Shown here piece by piece: positions 47,397-58,837 of a stretch of DNA of 64,000 nt. Every line of letters begins with the position of its first letter. The first letter of the stretch is position 1. The notes beneath the pieces are model-generated. The model saw only the letters and a program-made list of their open reading frames with translations, was not told where the DNA came from and did no database searches. The position numbers and the translations under genes are program-made. The stretch is from Patiria pectinifera (lineage: Eukaryota > Echinodermata > Asteroidea > Valvatida > Asterinidae), in NCBI GenBank assembly GCA_029964075.1, contig CM057133.1, forward strand, positions 18,996,699-19,060,698. The letters run 5' to 3'.

Positions 47397-49147
47397 GGCC
47401 AAACAAAATAAATGGTGTGTTTACGATAACGGCCTGAAAAAAATCCAGGTAGGTAGGTAGGGAAATAATTTTATTTTGTAATTTTTTTTTCATTTCAGTT
47501 CTGCATGCCCATGCGTGTTCTTTCGCAAAAAATTGTATAAAACCACTATTCAAGCATTGAACATATTCAATCGATACATTTCAATCCAAATTAATTTGTT
47601 TCGTCGGCCAGGGTTCTCCCCAGGATTTTTTCAAACATGTGGGGGAAGATTTGCTGTGATTCAACAACCCGAAAATGTTTGAACTTTAGAAGCTCTCTGG
47701 TGCATTTAGAGCAAATCTGGGGGTCTTTATCTTAAGATTTGTCCTTGAAATTCAGAGGAGATCTTGTAGGTTATTAATATTTTTGTAATTAAAGAAAAAA
47801 AATCAAAATTGTTAACTTAAAAAAAATTAACATCTCACAACCTGTGTTTCATTGCCTCCTAACTAGAAAAGTATGCATTACATTTACATGTAAGTTTCAA
47901 ATTAAGAAATTAAGGTGGAGAAAAAAACAACTTTTGCTTCCGATTACATGTCTTTCAAAATAGCGTCAGTAGGTCGAAAAATTATTTCGCCAATTTTTTG
48001 GGGTTCTGATTAATGGAGCATCATTCGTACTAATCATAGAGCAAGGAATCATGTTTATTTTGTGCCTGGATTATTTTCATTTGCGCCACGAAAATTATCA
48101 AGACTGGCTATCAGAAGTGATTAAAACTTGCCTCACCTAATTAAAAATATATATTTGAGGTCGGTGATTCCACTTTATACTTAACATACATCACGGCCGC
48201 TGGCACCACCAACATTCCGCCTGGCTGGCCGAACATCGCGCCGTGCTCACGGCCCGAAAATCTTGCACTACTGCAGAAACACGCTACGATGTTTCGCCAC
48301 AAGTTCGAGCTTTGCAATCTCGTCATTTTAATGGAAAACACATACACAGAAAGTAAAGATCACGTTCTGTGAATTAATTCGCAGAAATTCTCTTTCTCCA
48401 GCGATGTTTGTTTGGTAATATTTTTTACGATCCAACTTCGGCCCACTACATCATCATGCTGTATGATACGAAGTATGGACCGGAGAGAGGCAGTAGTCAC
48501 TGGTTCCGGCCCTTCATCATAGCATTGATTCCGAGCTGGCGAAGGGAACCAGTGCACCATGCTGTATGTTAGCTGGGAGCTGCTGATGGTCGATGTGTGC
48601 ATTTTGATCACACATGCATCAGAAAAACAGGATTTTGGTCAAGATTTTGAAATAATGGCGTATGTAATGATCAAATTGTGCATTTTAATGACGTGTATGA
48701 TAATTATATTGTGCGTATCAGGGGCTAAAAAATGTGATCGGCATTTTTTTGTCGGCGTATCGGGCCGGCCGCAATTCCAGCGTATCAGGCAGATACGCAG
48801 TACGCACGTTTGTATGTGGGGAGAACCATGCCGTCCGTCGGCCAGCCAGGCGTACCCCGATGCGTTTGTGCAAAAATAATCGTACTTCGTAGTTTGAGAG
48901 TTCAAGTTTTGAGATCGTCGCGATTTTCGTACGTTTAACACAGGTATGTTTGTGTCAAATCATGGTCAGATTCAAGTGTGGAAAGTGTTTTTTGTTCGTG
49001 GCAAATAATTAAAAGTACTTGAAATGTTTGAAATTTGTCAATTATCAACCTGCAAAATGGCAATAAAAAGTTTGAGGTCGGCAATTTGGCCGAAAAAATT
49101 CCAGGTCGGTCGGGTTACCGTAAACACACCATTTTTTTTGTTCGGCC
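47397..49147. mobile_element. DNA transposon with 60-bp inverted ends and TAA flanks
   Basis: Left ggccaaacaaaataaatgg and, inverted at the right end, ggccgaacaaaaaaaatgg; both continue tgtgtttacg-taac and into atccaggt. TAA on each side suggests PIF/Harbinger. 1,751 bp, no transposase frame; interior partly unique. Confidence 0.75.
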
Positions 49148-49496
49148 TAAATTGAGATGGTAGGAACATTTTACAAAGGCTTTTTCTTTAGGGTAAGTTT
49201 CTTAAGAAATCAATATACCAAAACTAATTGTTAATATTTGAATTTTTGCATGTGAAATTTCCAATTTAACATGTTCAAGGGTTCTTGAAGCGCGCCACCA
49301 AGGGTTAACTTTCATTTGTGGGTATTGAGACAGGAAGAGGAAAATTTCTTCAACTATTGGAAAACATTGCAGGTCTGTAAGTGTAGCAAAATCACAATGA
49401 ATATCACCTAAAATATTTTTTTTCAAATAGAATTAAAATAAAATTGCTCTCTTTGGTAAATTTTAAAGGTGAAGACTATTTAGCAAATTAAAATAC

Positions 49497-49664
49497 CTCA
49501 ATTTCCCTAAATGGTTTCTCTGAACCATTTGGGCCATACAGATCTTCATCTGTGCCCTCTTCATAGTGCTTCTCTCCCTGTACAGTGGTACCAACGGTAG
49601 ATTGCAGTGAAGACATTTCAGCAGGGTCTGGTGTATGGTGGGCTGAATGTGGACCTGGAGGTAC
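49497..49664 (-). CDS. PARP14-like: Exon: acidic Pro-rich linker, copy 1 of a duplicated exon
   Basis: The 168-nt phase 0-0 exon encodes 56 residues beginning VPPGPHSAHHTPDPAEMSS and carrying a GTDEDLYGPNGSEKPF core. A close copy is at 38653-38814, and flanking intron sequence on both sides is also similar, so the pair arose by segmental duplication. Both copies can be spliced in series or one at a time without breaking the frame. Function is unknown; likely a disordered linker. Confidence 0.7.
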
Positions 49665-50191
49665 CTGCAATACGATAAATAATACACAGTCATGACAGTG
49701 CACAGTTTTAGTGCTGAAGCATTACATCATTATGACCCCTGCTCATTTAGGCCCATGATGCATTTCAAGACTCTGATACAATTACCATCTTTACCCTCAC
49801 ATTCAACAAAACACTACAAGAAAAGGAAATGGAAACTCATGCTGAGAGATCTTTTCAACCATTCAAATAGATATCTGTGATAAGCCAGTTCGGTATACAT
49901 CTCAATGAAGAAGTCCTGGTCAAAGGTCATGCGGGATAGAATAGATGATGTAATACTATGCAGTGTTACGTAAGCGCCCATTCAGTTCGTAATTAACACG
50001 CGAGCGTTGTCTCCCTGCACGTTCATTTGTCTTTGATGCATGAGCACTCAATTATCCCTAATGACTTATGACCCATGTCACTCTGCGCATGCGCAGTTGA
50101 AATACTGAACTGGCTTATTTTGTTTTGCTTACACTAATGTGCTTGGAAAGTCAGCAGGTACATGTATAATTGATATCAATTAACGCAATAC

Positions 50192-50338
50192 CTCTTCGGC
50201 CTTAGGTGATGCTACACCAGCCAAGTGGAGGGTTGCAGCGTTTCTTGAACTGCATTGTCGGCTTGGTGGAGCATGACTCTGGCTTGGTGATTGGTTAACG
50301 TCCTTTGGAGCAGATTCTTCTTTTGTGAGACCTCCATC
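50192..50338 (-). CDS. PARP14-like: Exon: Ser/Pro-rich linker
   Basis: This 147-nt phase 0-0 exon gives 49 residues, rich in Ser, Pro, Lys and Glu (DGGLTKEESAPKDVNQSPSQ...). No domain is recognised and it is probably disordered. It has a good acceptor (tttttgaag) and the donor gtattg. Support comes from the open frame, the phase match to both neighbours and its position. It is the least conserved-looking part of the model. Confidence 0.6.
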
Positions 50339-50591
50339 CTTCAAAAAGATCTCATTGTCAACACCATACTAAAGACAATGTATGATAAGATTGAGGTAAG
50401 GAAGTTGCTCTGCTGCTAGCATGAAGTTTTGCACCAGCTCAGGCTGCTGGTGACCAGAACAAAATTCCCATCTGCCTGCCAGCACAGATGGTTTTTCCGC
50501 AAATGCCCTATTCATATAATCTGAGTATCAGACATGTGCAGAGCCACACGATGAATGTCTGATATCTACATGTATACATCCTAGTGTAGAG

Positions 50592-51603
50592 CAGAGTTGT
50601 AACGAGTCACTGATTTTTGTGACTCGAGTCGAGTCGAGTCATTTTAAAGAAGTGACTCGAATCGAGTCGAGTCATTAGGTCAACAAGGTCGAGTCGAGTC
50701 GAGTCGAGTCACAGAGTGTAGTCGAGTCGAGTCGAGTCGAGTCAAGTATTTAGCTCGAGTCAATTCGAGTCACAAATATTTGAACACTATATAATAAATT
50801 ACAATAAAAAGCAACAAACACAAGAGAGAAATACAAGGCACCAGTCTATTACGAAAATCCAAAGACATAAAGTATGCTGTATGGTACACAACCAACAGTT
50901 TCCATTGCTAGCTCATGTCACAGATAAGAAGATGTGAAACTTCAGACTTATAACTGGTTTGGCTTCGGGTCTAGATTTTGTTGTTCGCTGATCGCTGACA
51001 ACGTCAAAACCTAATTGCATTATACAAAACTGTTTCTGATTATTTAAAGGTGGGCCCGTCCGTATACATTTGTTTTGTGAAATCGGGACATAAATTTAGC
51101 CAGCGTTCCACCAAGAACTTCAAAATCGCCCGAAACCAATGATGAAACCACGGATTGAGAAATGCGTTTTAAGTCTGGTTCCGGGTTTAGCATTACATGC
51201 TATAGAACCACAAGGTGGGAGTCCGCGACACGGTGTATGTTTGTTGTATCTTTATGGAGGAAGGAAAACAGACGGCCGCTGTATATGAACGTACATTATT
51301 CGCGAACATTAACGTGACGTGAACAAAAACTGGCAACGCGAACGGCGCGGTGTAAGTCATTGCAAATATTTTTCGCAAATAAGTTTTGCTTTTATTTTTT
51401 GGGACTCGAGTCTTATTAGCCTTCCTCGAGTCGAGTCGAGTCATTCTGATGAGGGACTCGAGTCGAGTCGAGTCATTTGCTCGCAGTGACTCGAGTCGAG
51501 TCGAGTCATTTACCCGTCGGGACTCGAGTCGAGTCGAGTCGCCAAAAAAAGTGACTCGAGTCGGACTCGAGTCGAGTCATTGACTCGAGTCATTACAACT
51601 CTG
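50592..51603. mobile_element. hAT-type element with GAGTC subterminal repeats
   Basis: Ends cagagttgtaa / ttacaactctg; perfect 8-bp duplication gtgtagag at 50584-50591 and 51604-51611. CAG-G ends with 8-bp duplication are typical of hAT. Both subterminal zones are arrays of gactcgagtcgagtc (50615-50775 and 51400-51590) in opposite orientation around a unique 620-bp centre. No transposase. Confidence 0.9.
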
Positions 51604-51611
51604 GTGTAGAG

Positions 51612-52670
51612 TGTGCGTATGATATGCACGTAGTGTTTAGATGTAGTTAAGCCACGCCCCTTATTATGTACGTGACCTGTGCATTGCGTAACCCTTGACC
51701 GGCACCACACTGCCGAATTCTCACACAGGTACGTTGTCAACTTTTGAAGCTCGTTTTTGAATTGAAATATCATTTGTTTGCAAACTGCACGCTACCCAAT
51801 ATTGCATAAGGATTTGTCCGCTAGTGTTCATAGATAATACTGGAGGCATTAAAGTAAAGTTTGATAAGATATAAATGTAGGTTTGGGGCTCCAAAGTGTG
51901 AGCTCGTTGTGGAGAGTTTAGCGAACATTGTGCGTGTAGTATAGGCATACACGCATTCACGTGCAAAATGTGACAGTGTGGTGCGCGCACACATGATATT
52001 CCCATGTAATTGTGTGTAACGTTACGTACGTATTTATGTTCATGTATAATTTAACATGGGTCTTATTGCGCATTGTCAGATTCCAGTACATGTACTATGA
52101 TTATCTAAGGTTTACATTTAGCATTGTTTAGGGAAACACACAAGTAAATAATGGCTCTTCCTGTTCATTGAGGACTGGTGTGTATGAAAGTGGTTGATAG
52201 TGTGTATGGGTGTGCCTGGCCAGCATGTGTAAATGTGATCCTGCTCCTTTATGTTCAGCATTGCCTGAGGTAATTCTTATTTCATGCCAAGATTGTTTAT
52301 TTAATTTGGGGCAATAGATCAACATGTACACGTTTATTGTAATTTTATACCCGTATAACACTGATGTGTGTGCTTTTTGTAATTTGTATTCTTTGTATTT
52401 TGACCTCACTGCCAAATTCTCACACAGTGAGAATTGGCAGCTGGGCTGGCAGGTTGGCAAGAATAAATCGGCAGTCATTGAGGCAAGGAAGCTAACTATT
52501 CTCAAAGTGTACCTGTTCACTAGGACCTGCGTGCCCGTGTTACCCTCCCAATCACCCATTTAGCCAGACCCAGAGCTCTTCACCAGTCAGTCATACAACC
52601 CCCACTAGTACTACCTCATCACCCAACCCCACCCCTTCCCGAGGGATCTCTACACTAGCAAGCAATTTGC
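51612..52670. other. Intron sequence, nothing firmly recognised
   Basis: No exon in phase with the flanks. The phrase tgccgaattctcacacag at 51711 recurs as tgccaaattctcacacag at 52411, hinting at a duplicated repeat. Confidence 0.4.
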
Positions 52671-53475
52671 GACCCCGTGCGCCAGCCAATTAAAGTCAAC
52701 TTTAGAATTTGTGATGTTGCTTCCATCAGAAATGTGGACTAAGCTGTTGATCAGCTAATTTGGCTGCAATGTTTTTGTTATACAGAAACGGGTTAAGGAA
52801 GGCCCAATAGAAGGCGCTCACTGAATGGTCAGAATCTGGAGATCAAGACGCAGTCTTGTTTTGTATAGTTAATCGCCCAATCTGCTCGAATATCATAGAG
52901 TAATGCTATGCAAGGGGGTATTCCATAGACTACCATTAAATGTGATCTGGCAACAACCCTTTTAAAAACATTCATAAAAGAAATAATAACACTGTACAGT
53001 TTTTAGAATATATAGGATATCTTTGTAGTTGTGTAATTTAACTTAAATTAGCCACTCCCAAAATTTAAAGGAAAGAATTTAAAGGACGGAAAATTGTGCA
53101 AAGGAGATCATGATTGTGTTTGTTCCAACGAATGGGTATAATAGTGTGAGGATCAGATCACATGTGCGGAGCAACACTACGAATGTCTGGTATCTAGTAC
53201 ATGTATGCAAAGTTTATGTGACCCCGCACGCCAGCCAATCAGAATCGACTTTAGAAAATGTGGCGTAATTTTTTCATCAGAAATGTAGACTAAGATGTTG
53301 ATTCATCAATTTGGTTGCCATGTTTTTTATACAACAGGTTACCCAAGAGAGGCACCTGCTGAATGGTCAGAATCTGGAGGTCAGGAGGCAGTCTTGTTTT
53401 GCATAATTAATTGCAGATCCTCCTCAAATATCAGTGACGCCTGCTTTGCACGTGGATATTCCATAGACTACCCGA
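52671..53475. repeat. Direct duplication of a 260-bp segment
   Basis: 52671-52935 and 53221-53475 share gaccccg-gcgccagccaat, tcagaaatgt-gactaag, gaatggtcagaatctggag, gcagtcttgttttg and attccatagactaccc. About 550 bp apart. Confidence 0.82.
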
Positions 53476-53773
53476 GAAGGCTCGCTCAATGACGGCCATC
53501 TCTGTAGGAGAACTGCAACTGCGTACATTTTACGCAATCAAGCACACATTGCGCAGTGTTGAAAATGTTACGAACACGCGCGCTTGGTGCTTGTAATGTG
53601 TTCGAAATACGACACAGCTGATGCGCGTTATGCAAGTTGATGCTCAAAATGCCGATGCACTGCGGGGATGGTCTATTCATTTACATGTACAAGAAACGTA
53701 CAGGTTGAACTGTTAGAAAAAGTCTGATATCCAACATTCACGTAACCCTCTGTATGTCATGTATGTAGCTTAC

Positions 53774-53919
53774 CTTTGAAATAACAACAAAAGACTCAGA
53801 TTCGCCATCATCAGTGGGCTCAATGTCTGGTGGTAAATCTGCCCTAACTTCAAGTAGAATGGTGTCCCATCCCTGTACCTTCAACTCATGCTTAGCCTTT
53901 GATAACACATGCTCAACAC
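53774..53919 (-). CDS. PARP14-like: Exon: C-terminal half of RRM1
   Basis: This 146-nt exon starts in phase 2 (two bases complete a codon begun upstream) and ends in phase 0. It encodes 48 residues beginning VEHVLSKAKHELKVQG and ending in an acidic stretch with PPDIEPTDDGES. The VL-K-H-LKVQG pattern is the last helix and strand of the divergent RRMs found at the N terminus of PARP14/PARP10 proteins. The first half of this RRM must be in an exon further right, which I could not find in the remaining 10 kb. Confidence 0.75.
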
Positions 53920-54084
53920 CTGTAATAAATTAAATTACCAATTACAATTAAAGGGAATTACATTACATAAAATACAAAATGGTGTTAATTGGAAAAAAAA
54001 AACATTCAAAAGTAGGATATATTTATAAATGACCACGCAACAAACTGGGCGCTTTTGTGTTACTTGAGAACCATGTGGGAACAA

Positions 54085-54160
54085 ATTATTTGGGGGGGGG
54101 GGAGGTATAGGCATAGCCAAGGGGGGGGGGGGGGAGTGCTCCCCCCCCCCCCCCGCTTTA
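54085..54160. repeat. G-run/C-run hairpin
   Basis: G runs at 54091-54101 and 54121-54134 followed by agtgct and a C run at 54140-54154. Could pair as a hairpin or form a G-quadruplex; belongs with the G/C-run MITEs. Confidence 0.6.
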
Positions 54161-55419
54161 AAAAAAAATGTAATTCAAAAATTGTAAAGACTTCTTACCA
54201 AAACCCGACGCCAATTGCGAGTATGAGTTCGAAATATGAGTATGTGTACAAATGTACATGTATTTGGTTTTCCGAAATTCATGTAATGCCTTTTCCTCTA
54301 AAAAAAAAGTCTTACAAATTTTTGCTCAAATAAAAATTTTTAAGCGAGATGATGAGAGGGAGAGACCCAAAAAGAGAAGAAAGGGAGGGAGAGACACAAT
54401 TAATACAGCAGTTCACGTCAGACCGTAGCCTGCTAGGATTAGTCGCACATATTAAAGACAACAATTAGGGCCTATTAATGGGGATCTGTCATACATTTAG
54501 TTTAACTAAAATTAAATAGCGATGGGATCAAGAACAAGACAGACAGCACGCGGCAACAAAACCTATGCTGTTTAATGTTGTACATTACAAAATGCACCCA
54601 GACCTCTCTATAGCATGCAGGACGCATGGCGGACAAGACTTCAGCATGGGCGTCAATCGAAGGGGGGACAAGTCCTTAAATATTGGACATTTCTTAAAGT
54701 GGGGGGGGGGTGTATCGTATCGATTGTCTCACCCACTTTTTTGTCCCCGAAAAAATCTTGCAGCCTACTACAGTTTGATTTTACAGTTCTCAGGATAGCA
54801 GATTCAAGACTCCAAACTCAATGTTTAAATGATGATCTTTTGCTTTTTGGTTAAAGTGATCAGATATTGCCCGAGAACACACACAGATCATCTAGAATCT
54901 GAAATTTTCCCCCACGCCATTATGGCTTCGCACCACGGGCTCGCATTACTTTTTATCACTTGCCCTCCTCTTTGGCCTTCAGCGTAGGCGTCACAACTTA
55001 CCCTCACCACACACACACCACACACCCCTTTTGGAGAATCCTGGTTCTGGCCCTGGTTGGGGTATGTACAATGTAAAGGCAAGTCAGACTTGGCAGGCAA
55101 ATACACACTTGGGTGTATTGGTGCTGTGTGTTTTGTGACACACATCCATGTTCCGTATTGAATCGACACGGCAGGAAATATGCCTGTGCCACAAAATGGC
55201 TGCTCCGTCTGATTTAAGCAAACAGGTTTCTCGTTTCCCTTGGGAATGGTAAGACATTAGGTTTAAGGGGGCAATAAAGCCTGAAATGCGCCAAATTGGG
55301 CTACAAAATGCATTCTAAAGCAAAATGATATTAAATAGAAAGAGCATTCAAAGTAGAACGTCCACAAGAGGGTCATATGTGCCAATTCAATGGGCCATGG
55401 CACCATACATGTACATGTA
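54161..55419. other. Intron or upstream sequence, nothing recognised
   Basis: Contains (ac)n-like acacacacacc near 55011 and a G run at 54701-54710. The missing RRM1 first exon was searched for here (SGGG and FVEV patterns on the minus strand) and not found. Confidence 0.4.
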
Positions 55420-56890
55420 CGGTATGTCACAGATTTTGTTCAAACGAGGTGCAAAGGTTCTGTTAGTGTTAGTTGTTCTATAGATGAGGTCGAAAGCAAC
55501 AATTCATATTTCTTTTCGTTGAGGTGTTACCGTTACGGTAGCAGGAATCTCAATGAACTTAGCCACGAAAGGGGAAACTGACTGGCCCACAGAATTTCGC
55601 TGACTTTAGGGACCCATACCTGTTTCTTGAGATTGAAAGTGATTCTGAAGCTGAATTTGGATATACATGGGTACAACTAATGTAGTAGGGCAGGAATATA
55701 GGAAAATAATACCCATCTTGCCTCACACTTTAATTTTAAGGGTGATCAAATATAATACGTCATGATGCATCACATGCATTTTTTTTCAAATTATGAAGGC
55801 CCCTAATCTTGGAACTTTGCATAAACTTTTTTTATTTCAATTTTAATGTAATCTCTGACTACTACTATTGACATTTGAGTGAAAGAAAGAACAGTTGTAG
55901 ATGTCTTCCCTGATTTGGCTGACCCCCAATATGGCCCCAGCCAGAAATCCGCCTTAAAATTAGCCCAAAACAAGGGGGGAAATCCCCATGTGGCTCAGGT
56001 AATATAATGTTCTAGGTGGGTTTTTTTTAGGAAAGAGTGCATCTTCATACAGGCCCTATTACCGGAAAAAAATTCATGTGTATCTGGCATTTTCATGAAA
56101 AATCAAAGCTGCAAAAACACCCCCCAATTGGGCGACAATGTGTCATTAGAAACACATTGTGCATAATACATGTGCAGGCAATTTTGACTGACCCAAATTC
56201 AGCTCAGAAGCATAAATGGAACTCTTTTTTTTTGGCTTATAAATCTGTATCTAAGAATGTCTCTTAACTTAGCAAGGAATACATCTACAATTGTTTTTTC
56301 TTTCACACAAATGTCAATAGTAGTAGTCAAAAAAAAGTAGTAGTCAAAAAAAAGTTTATGCAAAGTTCCAAGATTAGGGGCCTTCATAATTTGAAAAAAA
56401 TGCATGTGACACATCACAACGTATTATTTTTGATCCCTCTTAAAATTGAGGTGTGAGGCAAGATGCACTCTTTCCAAAAAATTATATCACCTTTGCCACA
56501 TGGGGATTTCCCCCTTGTTTTGGGCCAATTTTAGGCAGATTAATGGCTGGAGCCATAGAAAGTTCCAAGATTAGGGGTCTTCAAAATTTGAAAAAAATGC
56601 ATATGATGCATCATGACGGATCATTTTTGACCACCCCCCCCCCCATGTAAGGCATGATGGGTATTATTTTCCTATATTCCTGCTATATCTAAATTCAGCT
56701 TCCAGATCAATTTCAATCTCAAGATATGGGTCCTTAAAGTCCGCGATATGGTCCAGTCAGTTTCCCCTTTTTTGGCAAAGTTCATTGAACTTTGTGCTAC
56801 TGTAACACCTCAATGGAAAGCAATTTGAATTTTTTTGGCCTCAGCTATTCTACATTTTGTACTTGTAACAGAACTTTTCCACCAAGTTTG
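55420..56890. repeat. 1.47-kb long inverted repeat
   Basis: Left arm 55.42-56.03 kb and right arm 56.27-56.89 kb are diverged inverse copies: gttgaggtgttaccgttac against gtaacacctcaatgg, tcttgagattgaaagtga against tcaatctcaagatat, tagtagtagtcagag-type match at 55858/56315. The right arm holds two copies of agattaggggccttca (56373, 56569). A decayed foldback transposon is likely. Confidence 0.78.
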
Positions 56891-57267
56891 AACAAAATCT
56901 GTGATGCCACAGATTCCAAAATCTTTGAAGCCCTCTAGCAGTTAAGTGTGCCTTCTTGTGTGGGCTCTTCATCCGAGGTCGCGTATTGCATCCGGGCACT
57001 TCACAGAGTGCTAAAGATTTTGGAATGACAGGCAACAGCCCCAGTACGCTTTGCCAAATTTGACGCAGGCTCAGTCATTGTCAGTAGATGATTAGGGCCT
57101 AAACCTCTTGTTTGGTTCCCTGACCCTTTTGGCCTCTTGCCAATTATTAGGGTGGCCGGGGAAACAGTCTGGTAAATATAAAAAATTCCATGCTTTTTCA
57201 AAACCGTGACAAATTTCCATGATTTTTGGATAACTAGCCCTCTGAAGGTACCAGTTTACAATTTAGC

Positions 57268-57342
57268 AGTTACTTCTGAAATCAGAAGGCTCTCCGTCAG
57301 CTGACAGAGAGAAGCCTTCTGATTTCAGAAGTATTTAACAGT
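57268..57342. repeat. Short palindrome
   Basis: tacttctgaaatcagaaggc and its inverse gccttctgatttcagaagta with ctctccgtcagctgacagag at the centre; a small MITE hairpin. Confidence 0.8.
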
Positions 57343-57616
57343 CATACTATACTGTAGCTGGGTTGATTTTGCTCACAAAATAATTTCGATCTTTAATTAA
57401 TTTTCGGCTCCCCTAGCAACGAGACACTCCGCTCACAGGCTGTACGTGGCTGTGTGACTGATATATGGAGGTAGTCCAGTATTTCAGTCACATTTATGGG
57501 ACCAGTTCAGTGCATATCAAGCAAGCTAATGTTTACTAAAAGTTTGCCGTCTCCGGCAAAATATCCACCGCCATTTTTAATTGTCCTTTTTATACAACTC
57601 GGCAGAAAGTCCTTAA

Positions 57617-57984
57617 GGCCAAAAAAAAAAAGTCTCCGGTTTCTGGTATGGAGCTTGCCCAAAAAGTGGTGCGGCGACGCGGCTTTTTTTTTTTTTTTTA
57701 CCTGATTTGTTTGCTTCAAATGTCGGCTGATGACTGCAAATGGTGCCCGACTAAACTTAGTGCAAATATATGGGAGTCCAGAGAGGCCACATAAAGCTTA
57801 TTCTCGATCATAACCCAATCTAAAAACACGTTAAAATTGTGCAGCAGCAGGATTCCAGTCAAACCAGTGAGTTTGGCGGTTTTAAGACATAATCTTTTAT
57901 CGAAAAAAAAATTTTCATTTTGCCGACGCGCATGGCAGGCCACGCGCTCGCATACCAGAAACCGGAGACTTTTTTTTTTTGGCC
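57617..57984. mobile_element. Harbinger-like MITE, copy 4
   Basis: 368 bp with TAA on both sides; ends ggccaaaaaaaaaaagtctc / gagacttttttttttggcc. The inverted ends continue ggtttctggtat / ataccagaaacc. Best-preserved member. Confidence 0.88.
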
Positions 57985-58127
57985 TAATGCCTGATGAACT
58001 GGATAAAAATCGCCACTTGAAGGAGTTTTGGCAGCGAAAAAAGAGAAATATCCCTAGCCCCACTTGTGTGGCCTCAGCACTATCGCGGCCACACCTACAG
58101 TTGGGCTAAAATGTTGAATGTCAGTCA

Positions 58128-58837
58128 CTTCGGCACCTAGCCAACTCGGCACCTTCCAACTCGGCACCTTGCCAACTCAACACCTACTCTGCACCTAGTC
58201 AACTCGGGAACCTAGCCAACTCGGCACCAAAATTTTGCCTCTTTCCCATGACTTCCAACTCGGCACCTGACCAACTCGGCATCTGGCCTCCCGATACCAT
58301 GATCCGTCCCCAAGATAATCAGTTATACATGTATATCTGATTATCTTGGGGACGGATCATGGTATGCAAAACAAAAGTCATGAAAAACAGTATAACATGA
58401 GTAGTTTGTAAAACATTTACATGCAGCCGCAGCAGCGGGTACTCCGAGCCCGAGGCATGACCGGCGGACCGGGATGGTGAGCATACCGGTACCATCATGG
58501 GTGGCACCTTCAGCAAAATCCAGTGACAGTCATTTTTAGTGTCAAAATATATATTTATTTTCATAACTTTTAAGTTTTCGAAACTGAACAAAATGTTAAT
58601 ATATCATTGGAATATCATTTTGGAATCAGATTTTTTTTATCTCTCATTCAACAAAGTTATGCTTTTCTCTCGTAAACAATCCAGATTACGTTTTAAATTA
58701 ATTACATTATTGGTGTACGAGACATTCATACATGTTCTGAATTTTACCAGCTGGCTATGTGCTGAGTTGGTTTTTGTACAGGTGCCGAGTTGACAAGGTG
58801 CCCAGTTGGCAGGTGCCGAGTTGGCAAGGTGCCGAAG
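58128..58837. mobile_element. Foldback-like element with CGGCACC subterminal repeats
   Basis: Ends cttcggcacctagcc / ggcaaggtgccgaag. Left subterminal zone (58135-58285) is a run of ccaactcggcacct units; right zone (58783-58830) has the inverse aggtgccgagttggc. A perfect hairpin is nested at 58293-58363. No transposase. Confidence 0.8.
58293..58363. repeat. Perfect 71-bp hairpin
   Basis: gataccatgatccgtcccc... with its full inverse, loop near ttatacatgtatat. Sits inside the left repeat zone of the CGGCACC element. Confidence 0.88.

Larger units (their letters stand above)
2816..53919 (-). other. PARP14-like: PARP14-like macrodomain PARP gene, span of the visible exons (both ends missing)
   Basis: This is a gene model joined from 26 minus-strand exons, each with an AG acceptor and GT donor and with codon phase agreeing at every join. 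Domain order is end of RRM1, acidic/Gln-rich linker, RRM2, RRM3, RRM4, several KH-like repeats, macro1, macro2, macro3 and a last KH-like segment. That order matches vertebrate PARP14, where macro3 is followed by WWE and the ADP-ribosyltransferase domain. Known family role: macrodomains bind or remove ADP-ribose, the catalytic domain mono-ADP-ribosylates proteins, and the protein takes part in interferon and antiviral responses. Neither WWE nor the catalytic domain is seen here, so the enzyme activity is inferred from architecture only. The start codon and first half of RRM1 lie upstream of the first visible exon. A PARP15- or PARP9-like paralogue is possible, but the RRM and KH blocks favour PARP14. 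Confidence 0.88.

Noticed and set aside
52128-52559. Minus-strand frame of 143 codons upstream of the linker exons
   Set aside because: No similarity to the RRM, KH or macro parts and no splice phase fit; partly inside a repeated segment.
54898-55169. Minus-strand frame as the missing RRM1 first half
   Set aside because: No FVEV-G or SGGG pattern; it is Cys/His/Thr-rich and spans an (ac)n-like run.
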